A stretch of 64,000 bases of DNA, from NCBI GenBank assembly GCA_963920705.1, contig OY987225.1, forward strand, positions 4,466,334-4,530,333. Direction: 5' to 3'. Source of the stretch: Odiellus spinosus (Eukaryota; Arthropoda; Arachnida; Opiliones; Phalangiidae). The position numbers and the translations under genes were made by a program. The notes below the pieces were generated by a model that was not told the DNA's origin, did no database searches, and saw only the letters and a list, made by a program, of their open reading frames with translations. Of the stretch, positions 1-9,700 are shown piece by piece; position 1 is the first letter of the stretch; each line of letters starts with the position of its first letter.

Positions 1-974
1 ATGTAGGTAATGGTTTATTTTCGGGTACCTTTTCAATTGGTATAGGTTCAGACTCTACTACAGGAGGCTTTATACCAGATTGATCCGCTTCTTTCGTAGG
101 GGGTTGAATAGGGGAAATAATTGGCTTTAAGGGCGCGGTTTCTTTAAAAGAAGGTTTTGTAATTATAAATGGAGGGGAATCGATTTTTACAGCTTCGGAT
201 ATTATAGGAGAGACAATTAAAGAAGTTTCACCCGGGGGTTTTGAGTCTGCTATATAATCAGACTGCAAACTTTTCTTGGGCACTTTTGAAGCGAACCCAT
301 TGCCTGGGCGTATTCTCTTTTTTAAAATCTTCGATGGAATTCTTTTATCAGTGTAATTGTTCGTATATTGCAAACTTATCGTTCGAGCATACTTGCTCAA
401 TGGTATAGGACTTAGAAAATTATCTTGAACAAATTCGTTTTCTCTATATTCAAACACAGTTGCTAACGTAGACATAGACGGAATACATACTTCTACGTTA
501 TCCGCCGTGCGAATGCTTGAAAACCGTGGCAATTTTTGGTCAATTAACGGATTTCTTGAAAATAGCTCTAAATGTTTATTATCTCCCGCCAAACGATTGG
601 TAATACCTAATTCCATTTTATCCCTGGTCAATTCGTTCTCTTGAATTAGTTTACTAATTTCATTAATTAATTGTTCTTGCAAGGAATATTCTACAATTTT
701 ATCATTTTGGGTTGTGGCTTTATAATTCCCAGGGGGTAATTCAAGTTTATAATAAATATAGGGCGCGTCTAGTAAATTATTTTGATTAGTCTCGTCCGTC
801 AATATCCAAAATTTGTTATATTTGGGACCGCTCACGTTATACCAGGACGCGGGATACATTATTTCGCCTAAGTTGTAGCTTTTTCACGAGTACATTTTTA
901 AACGAACTTTGAGTATTATTTGGAAAAGTATCGAGCGAGGCGTTAGAGCTTAAAGTACAATGGAATTGTTCCAT
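1..974 (-). pseudogene. Maverick/Polinton- or adintovirus-like virion-protein gene, frameshifted, 3' end outside window
   Basis: Reading the minus strand, an ATG at 974 opens a short frame with the start MEQFHCTLSSNAS and then FPNNT. A second frame, closed upstream by an in-frame TGA near 886, runs open from an ATG at 859 for 286 codons to the window edge. That frame contains YPASWYNV, LPPGNY and a proline-rich tail. The order SNAS - FPxNT - YPxSWYNV - LPPGxY is, from memory, typical of a protein that recurs in invertebrate genomes beside Maverick/Polinton or adintovirus-like elements. The residues normally linking the first frame to GEIMYP appear missing, so a small deletion plus frameshift near 865-890 is inferred. 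The first 8 codons lie in a palindrome (949-1249). Function (virion or beta-barrel protein) is inference; the long open frame is directly visible. It could also be a live gene starting at 859. Confidence 0.5.
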
Positions 975-1249
975 GACGTAACGTAAAAAAATGTTAAATG
1001 AAAGTTTTTTATTAGAATTATTTCTTTTAAGAGAAAAAACAAAAGACTAGCGTGGTTTAAGGGTAGGAAATATTATTTTTATCGAAGGAGATTCGAACCA
1101 AGGACTTTTTTTTTATAAAATTACATATTTTTACCCCTAAACCACGCTAGTCTTTTGTTTTTTCTCTTAAAAGAAATAATTCTAATAAAAAACTTTCATT
1201 TAACATTTTGTTACGTTACGTCATGGAACAATTCCATTGTACTTTAAGC
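949..1249. repeat. Near-perfect palindrome, ~120 bp arms, around a tRNA-like centre
   Basis: The left arm (about 949-1070) and right arm (about 1130-1249) are reverse complements with only a few mismatches. Both arms contain the motif ATGGAACAATTCCAT, the start of the neighbouring minus-strand gene, so the gene's promoter and first eight codons exist in mirror image. About 55 bp separates the arms. On the minus strand the centre has a B-box-like GGTTCGAATC (about 1091-1100) and the right arm supplies an A-box-like GTGGTTTAGGGGTA, which gives a degenerate tRNA-like arrangement. It could be a foldback element or a head-to-head rearrangement of an element terminus. Confidence 0.75.
1040..1160 (-). 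other. Degenerate tRNA-like sequence (pol III A/B-box pattern)
   Basis: On the minus strand GTGGTTTAGGGGTA is followed about 45 bp later by GGTTCGAATC, matching the spacing and consensus of internal pol III promoter boxes. I cannot form a convincing acceptor stem, so a tRNA pseudogene or SINE head is likelier than a functional tRNA. Confidence 0.3.
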
Positions 1250-2820
1250 CATATAATTTTGTTTTTTTTTTCTTTTCTTTTAGTGGACTGTAAACACATC
1301 TGGCCGTATATTACAACTCTTTTATGGCCAGAGTGTAATATATTTTTTAATGTTGGGGCTACCAATAAGGTATAGGGTGGGGAGTGTAATATATTTTTTA
1401 CTATAATTATTATTATTATTATTTTTATTACTGCACATATCTTTACTCTTTCTCTGGGTCCAAACACTTTTCCTTTATTTTTTTGTGCCTGTTTTCATTA
1501 AAACATATCGGTTTTTGCATGCTTAGCGCTGATGTTTTCAAATAATTCGCATATATCCTCTGATTCGTCTATTTTTTTTTATTTTTTTATTACTCCTCAT
1601 CTTTGCTTTTATTGGTCGAGAATCAGCCTTTCCTTTTCTTGAACTTTAAGTTTCATAAATTAAAGCCTATTGGAGAATTGAACGGTTTGCTTTCTTCTTC
1701 AATGTCAGTTTAATTTTATTGTTTGATGGGATAAATTAACTTTCTTGCATGGGTTTTTGCCATTTTTTTAGAGTTAAATTTTCAATATCCATTAATCAAT
1801 AATTTTTGGTGCGGTAAATGAACTTTTTTGCATGGGTTTTGCCATTTTTTTTTGGAGCTAAATTTTTTGTGGTGATCTTAACAGTAGTTATAGTAACAAA
1901 AATATATTCACTTATACCAACCAAATACCGTTCGAGTTGAATAGAGTGAAAAGGACCACTCGTGGTCTTCATGCAAGACTCTAACTCGAAAAACGAGACC
2001 ATTTTTAGTTGAAGAGTCTTGCATTCACTCGATAAACAACCGCTCAATAGTCTGTAGTGTGAACGCAGCTAATGTTTTTTGATTTCACGAGCGGGGTATA
2101 TACAACAAGATATTGGTAGAATGTGACGAAACCCCAACTTCACATAAAATCAGTTCTGCTCGGTTGAGCTGGTACCCAGAAACTGACTAAATGTCTTACT
2201 CGAGTAAGAACGTCTCTAAATTGATACAAATCTCTACTACAATAAAAAGCCTTATATTGGTGATGCGTTAACTATCTAAGAAAACGACTTAGACCTCTTA
2301 TCGAGAAAATACATACTGCGCAAAGATGGAAACATCGAGCTCAAGAAGTCTGCGTGCTGATCCCAGAACCATGAATCCCAAATCTTTTATCGAAAATCAT
2401 TGTGAGGATCAAACAATTTTTTTTACAAAAATTGTCAATGGAAGCCGCAGTATTAAAACACTATTAATAAAACTTTGGCGAGATGATTGGAGCTTTCAAT
2501 GACGTTTTAAATTCTAACTCCGAGTTTCAAATAAAACTTGAGAATGACGTCACTACCTTTGGATAAAGATTTCATTTGAAACACATTATTGCTTAAGGCA
2601 AAAATTATTTACGAGTGGAACTCAAGAAAAATATCTACGAGGGGAACTCAAGAAAATTACTTCTTTTCTTACAACTGCCATAATTTTAAAAATAATAAAT
2701 ACAAGCTTTGGAGAAAAAAAAAACATTTTAAATATATTTTTAAATTGTATAATATACATTAAAAAAGGTTTCACATTTCATTGTAATATATTACAAAACA
2801 TTTTTTATAAAAAATAAAAT
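1250..2820. other. AT-rich stretch without recognisable gene
   Basis: Poly-T and poly-A runs dominate. A short diverged direct duplication of about 90 bp spacing (shared core GCATGGGTTTT-GCCATTTTTT, near 1747 and 1837) and an imperfect hairpin (GCAAGACTCT near 1972 against AGAGTCTTGC near 2014) are visible. The open frames here are low-complexity, with no family resemblance that I can see. Confidence 0.6.
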
Positions 2821-3180
2821 TTATGATTGTTCTTTTACTCGTGATAATTTTTGGATGTTTTGAAAGTAATAGTCCAGGCTCACATTATATAGTATTTCTC
2901 CACATGACACAGGTATCAATACGAGCTTCTTTAAAACTTGGTAAATAAGTAGCGATAACCACAAGTACGGCGCAAAAATAACAAAAACACAATACATGTC
3001 TCCTTGCAAAAGTCCAATTAGAAAAGCGATAGGCACAGTCAAAGGACTTATTAAAATTAAGAAAAAGGCCGCGAAATATTCCCCCGGTAACAACATCAGA
3101 AAAATCCAAATTATCAAAATTGAAAAGAGCGGATAAGTTAGAATAATTTCGAACAGAGCTACGAATATCGATTCCCACAT
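2821..3180 (-). CDS. Small multi-pass membrane protein, unknown family (119 aa)
   Basis: The ORF is strongly hydrophobic with three or four predicted membrane segments: about residues 5-30, 33-60 and 65-90, then a basic C-terminal tail. The middle contains PLTVPIAFLIG followed by acidic and aromatic residues and a long hydrophobic stretch. The same pattern appears in the ORF immediately upstream (3237-3521), so the two look like diverged tandem paralogues about 56 bp apart on one strand. Such compact spacing is unusual for an animal gene and would suit a viral or Polinton-like element, consistent with the neighbouring gene at 1-974. I do not recognise the family and assign no function. Confidence 0.4.
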   Translation of the reverse strand: MWESIFVALFEIILTYPLFSILIIWIFLMLLPGEYFAAFFLILISPLTVPIAFLIGLLQGDMYCVFVIFAPYLWLSLLIYQVLKKLVLIPVSCGEILYNVSLDYYFQNIQKLSRVKEQS

Positions 3181-3236
3181 GATGAAAAGTTCACGAGTAA
3201 CTAAAATTCTATCATTAGAAAACTAAAATATTTATT

Positions 3237-3521
3237 TTAAAATTGATAGAAACGCCCACAGTAGTGGCAGAATTTGTCCAAAGGTTCTGCCGATTTAACA
3301 TAGACGTAAATAAGTGGCAAAAAACTGGTTATCAAATAAATCGGATCAGCAGAGAAGATTGACATAGCAAAACCAATAGGAACAAGAATGGGGGTTAGCA
3401 ACGTCACCCCAAAACCAATAGCAAATCTCCGAGTATACGAATCATTATATTTCCATCGCTTGAAATAATTACATTGACAATAACGTTTAATAACAGTATT
3501 TTCCGCCGTTTTTCTTGACAT
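3237..3521 (-). CDS. Small membrane protein, probable paralogue of the downstream ORF (94 aa)
   Basis: The N-terminal third is basic and cysteine-containing (RYCQCNYFKRWKYN). It is followed by two membrane segments, about residues 34-55 (including LLTPILVPIGFAM) and 60-80 (LITSFLPLIYVYV), and a C-terminal CHYCGRFYQF. The TPILVPIGF block and the following D-x-x-Y hydrophobic block mirror PLTVPIAF and its following block in the 119-residue ORF downstream. The start ATG is at 3521, followed by a polar N-terminus. Function is unknown. A plausible reading is a pair of accessory genes of an integrated viral element; chance ORFs in AT-rich DNA are the alternative, though shared motifs argue against that. 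Confidence 0.38.
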   Translation of the reverse strand: MSRKTAENTVIKRYCQCNYFKRWKYNDSYTRRFAIGFGVTLLTPILVPIGFAMSIFSADPIYLITSFLPLIYVYVKSAEPLDKFCHYCGRFYQF

Positions 3522-3599
3522 GACGATCTTGAATAAGTTGTTATAAATTATGAACTTTGTTAATATATCTTTATTAACCCTCGGAACAATGATATAAAA

Positions 3600-3958
3600 C
3601 CCCCTTATTTCCTATTGGTTATTCGGAAACAGAAACCGACAAATATCCGGATAAAAATAAGAACTATTTTAATTTGTGACAACACCACTTTAAAAAACTC
3701 TCCTTGTCTACAAGGGAAAGTGCGCGAAACAACCGCCTTTGTATTACGAGAAGAGAGAGAAAATATTGCTAGGCTCCTGCGTACAAAACGTCAGAAGAGA
3801 GATGTTTTTAGGCTCCCGCGTACAAAAGCGAGGTCGCGGAGACCTCCGGCGCGAGCGAAATATCTCAACAAGTTCTCTCGAACCCAAGGAGCGGCTCTAG
3901 AGGGCTTGGGGCGGGCAAGGGGGTCGAATTTCTTATTATTTCGGGGGTACTTTACTAC
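3600..3958. other. Intergenic stretch before the 23 bp minisatellite
   Basis: A 121-codon open frame on the plus strand (3615-3980) covers this stretch but is arginine-rich, ends inside the tandem repeat and resembles no family I know. The DNA is locally more GC-rich than its surroundings. Two near-repeats of AGGCTCC-GCGTACAAAA lie at about 3771 and 3810. Confidence 0.5.
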
Positions 3959-4270
3959 TTCGGGTTACCGTCCCGTTTAGGGTCGGGTTACCGTCCCATT
4001 TAGGGTCGGGTTACCGTCCCATTTAGGGTCGGGTTACCGTCCCATTTAGGGTCGGGCTACCGTCCCATTTAGGGTCGGGTTACCGTCCCATTTAGGGTCG
4101 GGTTACCGTCCCATTTAGGGTCGGGTCACCGATCGATTTAGTGTCAGGTTACCGTACCGTATTGTGTATCGGATTGACGACTAACTAAGTGTCGGAACGA
4201 AGGACAATTTAGTGTCGGAACGAAGGACAATTTAGTGTCGGAAGACCGTCCCAATTAGTCTCGGGTCTGA
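3958..4270. repeat. 23 bp minisatellite (GGGTTACCGTCCCATTTAGG family)
   Basis: About eight near-identical head-to-tail copies of a 23 bp unit (core TCGGGTTACCGTCCCATTTA) run from about 3958 to 4140. Degenerate related units follow (AGTGTCGGAACGAAGGACAA, also 23 bp) to about 4270. Divergence rises towards the right edge, as expected when unequal exchange homogenises the middle of an array. No coding meaning is evident. Confidence 0.9.
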
Positions 4271-4521
4271 TATACTCATCATTATGCTCTTTAAATTTCG
4301 GGATAGCTGGACACTATCTCGGGCGTACATTGTAACACTGTGGGGTATAGTGTGCCGAAAGACCGTCCGGCCGACTAATATTCGGCACTGTCGGATTGAC
4401 CGATTTTTGCTGTTGGGGTTATTAATTAATCATGAAAACAAAGAAAACCGTTTTTTCAACTTGATTCGGGGATTAGAGGATTCCTACTCTTATTTATGAA
4501 AAAATACATAATTTAATTCGA

Positions 4522-4625
4522 GGCTGAGCGGGACTCGAACTCCCAACCGGGTACCACAACATTTACATCTTTATCACTGCAAGATAGACGCCTTATCAAA
4601 CTGCGCCACAGTAGAGATGGCGTAA
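4522..4625 (-). other. tRNA-like sequence, probable pseudogene or SINE head
   Basis: The minus strand carries an A-box-like TGGCGCAGTTTGATAAGGCG and, about 50 bp later, a B-box GTTCGAGTCCC. A D-arm and an anticodon arm with loop TTGCAGT can be drawn. The variable region is long, the T-stem has mismatches and the acceptor strands do not pair, so a functional tRNA is unlikely. Confidence 0.4.
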
Positions 4626-4639
4626 ATGGTTTAAATTAG

Positions 4640-4900
4640 GTAGTATTTAGAGGGACGAGAGATAAAATTACATACTTTCACAAGCTTAATTTAAAACTCG
4701 ATTAACTTAATTATTACACGTTATTAAGATACAAAACTTACATTGGAATGCAATTTGGCTTACTATTAAACCAAATACAGAATATAACTTAAGATCATGA
4801 AATTCTAAGATAGCTAAATAAGTGCGCAAAGTTGATCATTCTCGTCTCTCACCTAGAAAAAATCGGAAATCTCCTTTTCCAGCGTATTTTCGAGGACACA
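4640..4900. other. AT-rich spacer, nothing recognised
   Basis: There is no repeat structure or credible coding frame; the plus-strand open frame at 4822-5160 overlaps the dispersed repeat that starts near 4905 and is probably spurious. Confidence 0.5.
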
Positions 4901-4904
4901 AATC

Positions 4905-5372
4905 AGACCTGCTTTGGTTTCTCAAGCCACTTCCCTTTAGATTTGTTTCCAGAAGCTTGATGCTCCTAAGGTCGATCTTAGACACTAGGCAACCTTTCAG
5001 ATTGTTCATAAATACATCCCAAATACATTTTTTTACGTTATTTGTTTTAGATATTATTAAAAATACTTTATTTAAGCACTCTTCGCAAATAAACGAAACA
5101 GAAACGAAAAGTTCAAATATTAGGACTTTCCGATGCGTGGTTTCTTTATGTCACGAGTGAAATAACGACTTATATATTTTGGTTACAACATTTTGTTATA
5201 TCGATCATGGTATAATCCAAGTAATAACTTTTGCAAATTAGACTTTCAGATGTTTTAAACGATATGTCATACGATTTATAGGGACCGCTTTGTATTAGGA
5301 AGATTAATTGCCACTTTAGTACTTGCACGAAACGAATTTGATTACTTTAAAGGGAGAGTGAAATCATATATG
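4905..5372. repeat. Dispersed repeat, copy 1 (second copy 11361-11776)
   Basis: This segment shares long blocks with 11361-11776: GGTTTCTCAAGC near the start, TAGACACTAGGCAACCTTT, then GTAATAACTTTTGCAAATTAG, and at the end TTTAAAGGGAGAGTGAAATC. Overall identity looks moderate to high with small indels. The shared end AAAGGGAGAGTG resembles the terminus of the palindromic MITEs at 8980-10138, so this may be a non-autonomous DNA element related to them. Confidence 0.75.
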
Positions 5373-6140
5373 CCATTATCTAATCATAGATATAAAAATG
5401 AGCACCAAAATATCTGCCAAATGCTTTCACTACAAATCTTATTGCAAATATGTCAAGTAATTGACGATAATGGCACTATGATGTAACGAGTTTGTCAGTA
5501 AAAACTGAAGTTTGTTGTTTTGAAATTAAACACTGGAAATCTTTGGATTAATAAATAGCTTCCCTCAGGAAGATAAAGTTCAAATTGTTAAGCCCTCACT
5601 TAACCAAGGTAAATAGGGTTTAGGCCTTTGTTTGCTGGATCATAAATTTGCGAAGCGAAATCAAGGTCTCAGAATAGAGACAATAAAATTGGAATCCTGA
5701 TATTATATTAATCGATTAATCGCGGTGAAGCGCCAGACTCGTAAGAGAGTTTTCGAGTAAATTAAATAATTTTTCAATTATTTTAAGGGCGCTATTAAAA
5801 AAAACGTACACTATTGTATTAAAGATAAATTTGCGTAATATTTTCCAGGAATTATAAAGATATTCGTGAAGTAATATTATCAACTTAAGTCCGAATAATC
5901 GATAACCGCCGTCGTATAGTTCAAAATAATTCGAATAGAAATTTTCCGAAAAATATTATTCATTCTATCTTCGAGCCTTTGCCCAATGGGTTAAAGATTA
6001 AACAAAAACATAATTACTAACGTTAAATTGTTGCTGAAAACGCTCTGTTTTTTTATTTATAATTGTTTTTAAAGATAAATTTAAAATCATAAAACGGAAA
6101 AATGAAAAAAAAATGATAGGGTTAATCGTAAATTGGCAAA
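5373..6140. other. AT-rich spacer, nothing recognised
   Basis: There are no repeats longer than short A/T runs, no splice-supported exon that I can identify and no long open frame. Confidence 0.5.
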
Positions 6141-6149
6141 TCAATTTTT

Positions 6150-6548
6150 CCTATTAAATATTTCTTTTACATCTCATGGTCATGTGCGCCGATTGAATAT
6201 TTCCTTTACATCTCATGGTCAAGTGCGCCGATTAAATATTTTTTTTTTACATCTCATGGTAGAGTGCGACGATTTAATATGTCCTTAACATCTCATGGTC
6301 AAGTGCGTCGATTAAATATTTCCTTTACATCTCACGGTCAAGTGCACCGATTAAATATTTCCTTTACATCTCATGGTCAAGTGAACCGATTAAATATTTT
6401 CTTTAAATCTTATGGTAAAGTGCGCCGATTAAATATTTTCTTTAAATCTTATGGTAAAGTGCGCCGATTAAATATTTCCTTTACATCTCATGGTCAAGTG
6501 CGCCAACTGTATATTTTCCTTACATCTCATGATCAAGTGCTCTGATTA
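6150..6548. repeat. 39 bp minisatellite (about 10 copies)
   Basis: Head-to-tail copies of a 39 bp unit (cores GATTAAATATTTCCTTTACA and TCTCATGGTCAAGTGCGCC) fill this interval. Because 39 is divisible by three, one frame stays open and encodes a 13-residue repeat, but this is a consequence of the array. The array lies about 150 bp beyond the 3' end of the IR gene. Central copies carry a shared TTATGGTAAAG variant, indicating local duplication of units. Confidence 0.9.
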
Positions 6549-6704
6549 AAGATATAATTTAGTATAGAAATGGATTAGTAAATTTCTCGAGAAACCTTTC
6601 TTTATCAACAGTTTTTCTTAACCATGAAGTAGCAGTCTTGTTAATTTATAATATCATAAGTCTATGATCGTGGTAAGTAATTTTAATGTGGAGCAAAATC
6701 TCTT

Positions 6705-9700
6705 TTACTCGGTCAAAATTTCCCAGATTTTCATAAAGAATTCTACAACGTGGTCACTCGTGGTTTGCCTCCCTCGTTGTGACGATTTTTGCAACAGACG
6801 TCTTATAAAAAACGAAAGAAACTCGCAGAAGAAGCAGACTGAAGCGAATGTAATTCCCCATTTCCAAATGAAAAACGAAATGAATAATTCGTCAAAGGTC
6901 ACGGGACTCAATTCGTTTATTTCGGTGGCTGCAGCTGACGCTAACATTGGTCGAACTTGTAAGTCAGTCTTCATTCTATATCGATGTACTTGGCTCGTTT
7001 CAAAGAATTTGCTGGTTCTAAAGAATTTGTAACTATTATTTTCTAGTTTTTCTAAAAAAAAAGAACGACACAGAGAGAGAAACAACAACGTCGTCTACCG
7101 GCAAACATGCCCTTGTTTTAGTGTGGCTCTTCTGATTTCAGTTAAAAATAGCGTTAGATTTACGATCTTTTGTATACTTTTGAAATCTTAACAAAAAACG
7201 ACGACATAATTGTCTTCGAAGATATGTCGCGATAAATTAAGTCTCTCTCTCAGTTCGGCCTTTAAATACATTTAAGACACTCCCATTAGTAGGTCTCCTT
7301 ACTAAGATGTCCTCACTACAGCCCAGTTCTGTTTTCGGGTCATGAATATATTAGATTTTTATTTCGGTGCTAAACGTTTTACTGACGGCAGTGAATGCTT
7401 GTTTAAGACGATGAAAATCACCAATTTAAAAAAATGGGTCTCAGTTTTTGTGGGGGTGTCTACGGGAAAGTAACATGGTGTACCGTTTTGTAAATTTTTT
7501 CGTTTCCGGAACCTATAGTTAGTAACGTACTACGGACACGCCGCTGTCGAACTATAAAATATTGAGCTTTTCAGCTACACTATTTAAAAAAACGCGCAAA
7601 TAAAATTGCGCAGGCGCTAAAAATATCAAAAGTCTAATGCGAAACTTACAGATAATCAATTTGTTCCAATATTCTTTTAGGTAGTTTTTTATTGAAAAGA
7701 AAATAGGTCGCTAGAGAAAAATAATTTGTGTTTCCGAAATAAACACCTTTTCCCGAGCTTCTAGCTTTCGCTAGCCGACGGAGGATTATCCGTTGTCCTA
7801 GTCGGTTGTACATGTCTTCTCGAGGAGTCAGTTCGGCGAATTTAGCAGTGCCATTTGGAAAAAATCCAAGTAGTTCAGGATGAAACCTGTAATCATTGTA
7901 TAGAAATGCTTCTCTTAACAATTTATCCATCAATGGCCATTTGTTACGCGTCTTCTTGACAAAGACAGAAAAGGGACCGTCGTCATTTATCGCGGGCCTT
8001 GTTCCGGGTGATTTACTCAAATCTTCGAGAGTGTTTATTCGAATGGTCTTTGAAATCATTAATTCGCTCTTCAAATTCCCCGAATATGCCTTGATTAAGA
8101 CCATCGTGCCAAGTAACCAGCCACCCAATAGAAGTTTTGCCGAAATACTTGTTGGAAACGTATCCGGAGCTAGAAGGGTTTTTAAGCTATTACGTTTCAT
8201 TTGTTTAATTTGTCAGATTCTCAATCCCCTAATATGGAATATACTCAACGGTTCAATAGTAGGTTAGCAAAGAAGTACCACGTGTATTCCATTGACTGGA
8301 AACGATTCACAAAATTCGAACGAATGAAGTTGATTTTTAAAATTGCGCAGACCAGAGACACTATTAGCATACAGACTAGCAACGTTATCCAAACTGGTAG
8401 CTCGATGCCCTTCAGTGAAAATTGCTTGTCGCTGCTCGCGGGATTTGCCATGGTTGTAATAACAACTTCTTGGAATTTGATTAAAGGTGAACGGTGAAAT
8501 CGGGACATTAACTCGCTGTAACCGTAATGTCCAAGAGTCGTATCGCACAACTGCGATCAAACCAAATTAATTTTTATTAAATCCAAAAGAAAATCGCGTT
8601 TTCAATCCTAATTTTTTCGAGCTTTTGCCTAAAAACAAGCTTTTATCCAAGCTTTTCGTTTAATCCACGTTAACAGACTTCAATTGACAAAGATGCCCGA
8701 ATCTAAATGGCCTAGATCTAAACCTATCTTGGAAAAGCGACAGCTAATTTCTTCGTCTTCGCGCATGTAAACAGAAGCATTTGTTGCCAATTTTTATAAT
8801 TTAGGTAACAAGGTTAAATTTGATATCTAAACTTGTTGATTATTTTACCATATACTTACTCCAAGGGCAACAGCTTCTTTATGATATTCTCGAGAAGGAA
8901 TGGTGTTATTATGTCTTAGTACCATGGCCCTGGCTTGCTCGAAATGGACGAATTTTAGACTATAAAATGAGGAAAAAAATCTAAAGGGAGAATGCAACCT
9001 AACAACAATCACAAAATCAAATCACATCCATTTGCAACGTTTTTCTGCCGATCAACAAGTGATTTTTTAACGATTCCTATTCGTTTAAATATGCCTAATC
9101 CAACAGTAAAAAAATACAAACATTCGCGGTTCTACCGAAAGCCACTTATCGGAGGCATCGGTATAGGTTAAACGTGGGGGAATTTCTCTTCAACTATCAA
9201 ATCAATCCATTTGCAAGGTTTTTCTGCCTAGTAATTGAATCATATTTCGGTGATCTATGTAATACTCTTAAAGGGAGAATGCAACCGAAAAACAAGTGAT
9301 TTTTTAGATAGGCCTAATCCAACAGTAAAAAAAAAAAAAAAAAAATAAAAACAAGTATTAAACTTATACCCGGAAAATAGGTTTAGCTGGATTCGGGGAG
9401 ATCATGCGAACCTCCCATATAAGGACTAGCGACCAATCGATCGATGGCTTTTATTTGGGGAATCTGGAACTCCATGATCAATGTTATTGGTCACTAGTCC
9501 TTATACTAGTTCAGGATATCTTCATGAATCCAACTAAGCCTATTTCTATGGTAAGTTTCTATTTTATTTCTAGTTTATTATTTGTTCATAATTTTTTACT
9601 GTTGGATTGGGACTATTTAAACGATAAGGAATTGAAAAACAATTGTTGTTACGTTGCATTCTCCCTTTAAAGGGAGGGTTGGCTCTCATAGACTCACTAA

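Noticed and set aside
3615-3980. 121-codon plus-strand ORF
   Set aside because: Arginine-rich, ends in the 23 bp minisatellite, no recognisable domain and no splice or promoter context.
4522-4625. Functional tRNA gene
   Set aside because: A and B boxes exist, but acceptor strands do not pair and the T-stem has mismatches.
6264-6545. 93-codon repetitive ORF
   Set aside because: It is the 39 bp minisatellite read in frame; unit length divisible by three keeps it open.
6664-7032. 122-codon plus-strand ORF
   Set aside because: It is antisense to the last IR exon, whose M4 and splice acceptor give better support for the minus strand.
7896-8497. Two plus-strand ORFs of 123 and 98 codons
   Set aside because: Antisense shadows of the IR exons at 8169-7650 and 8550-8250.
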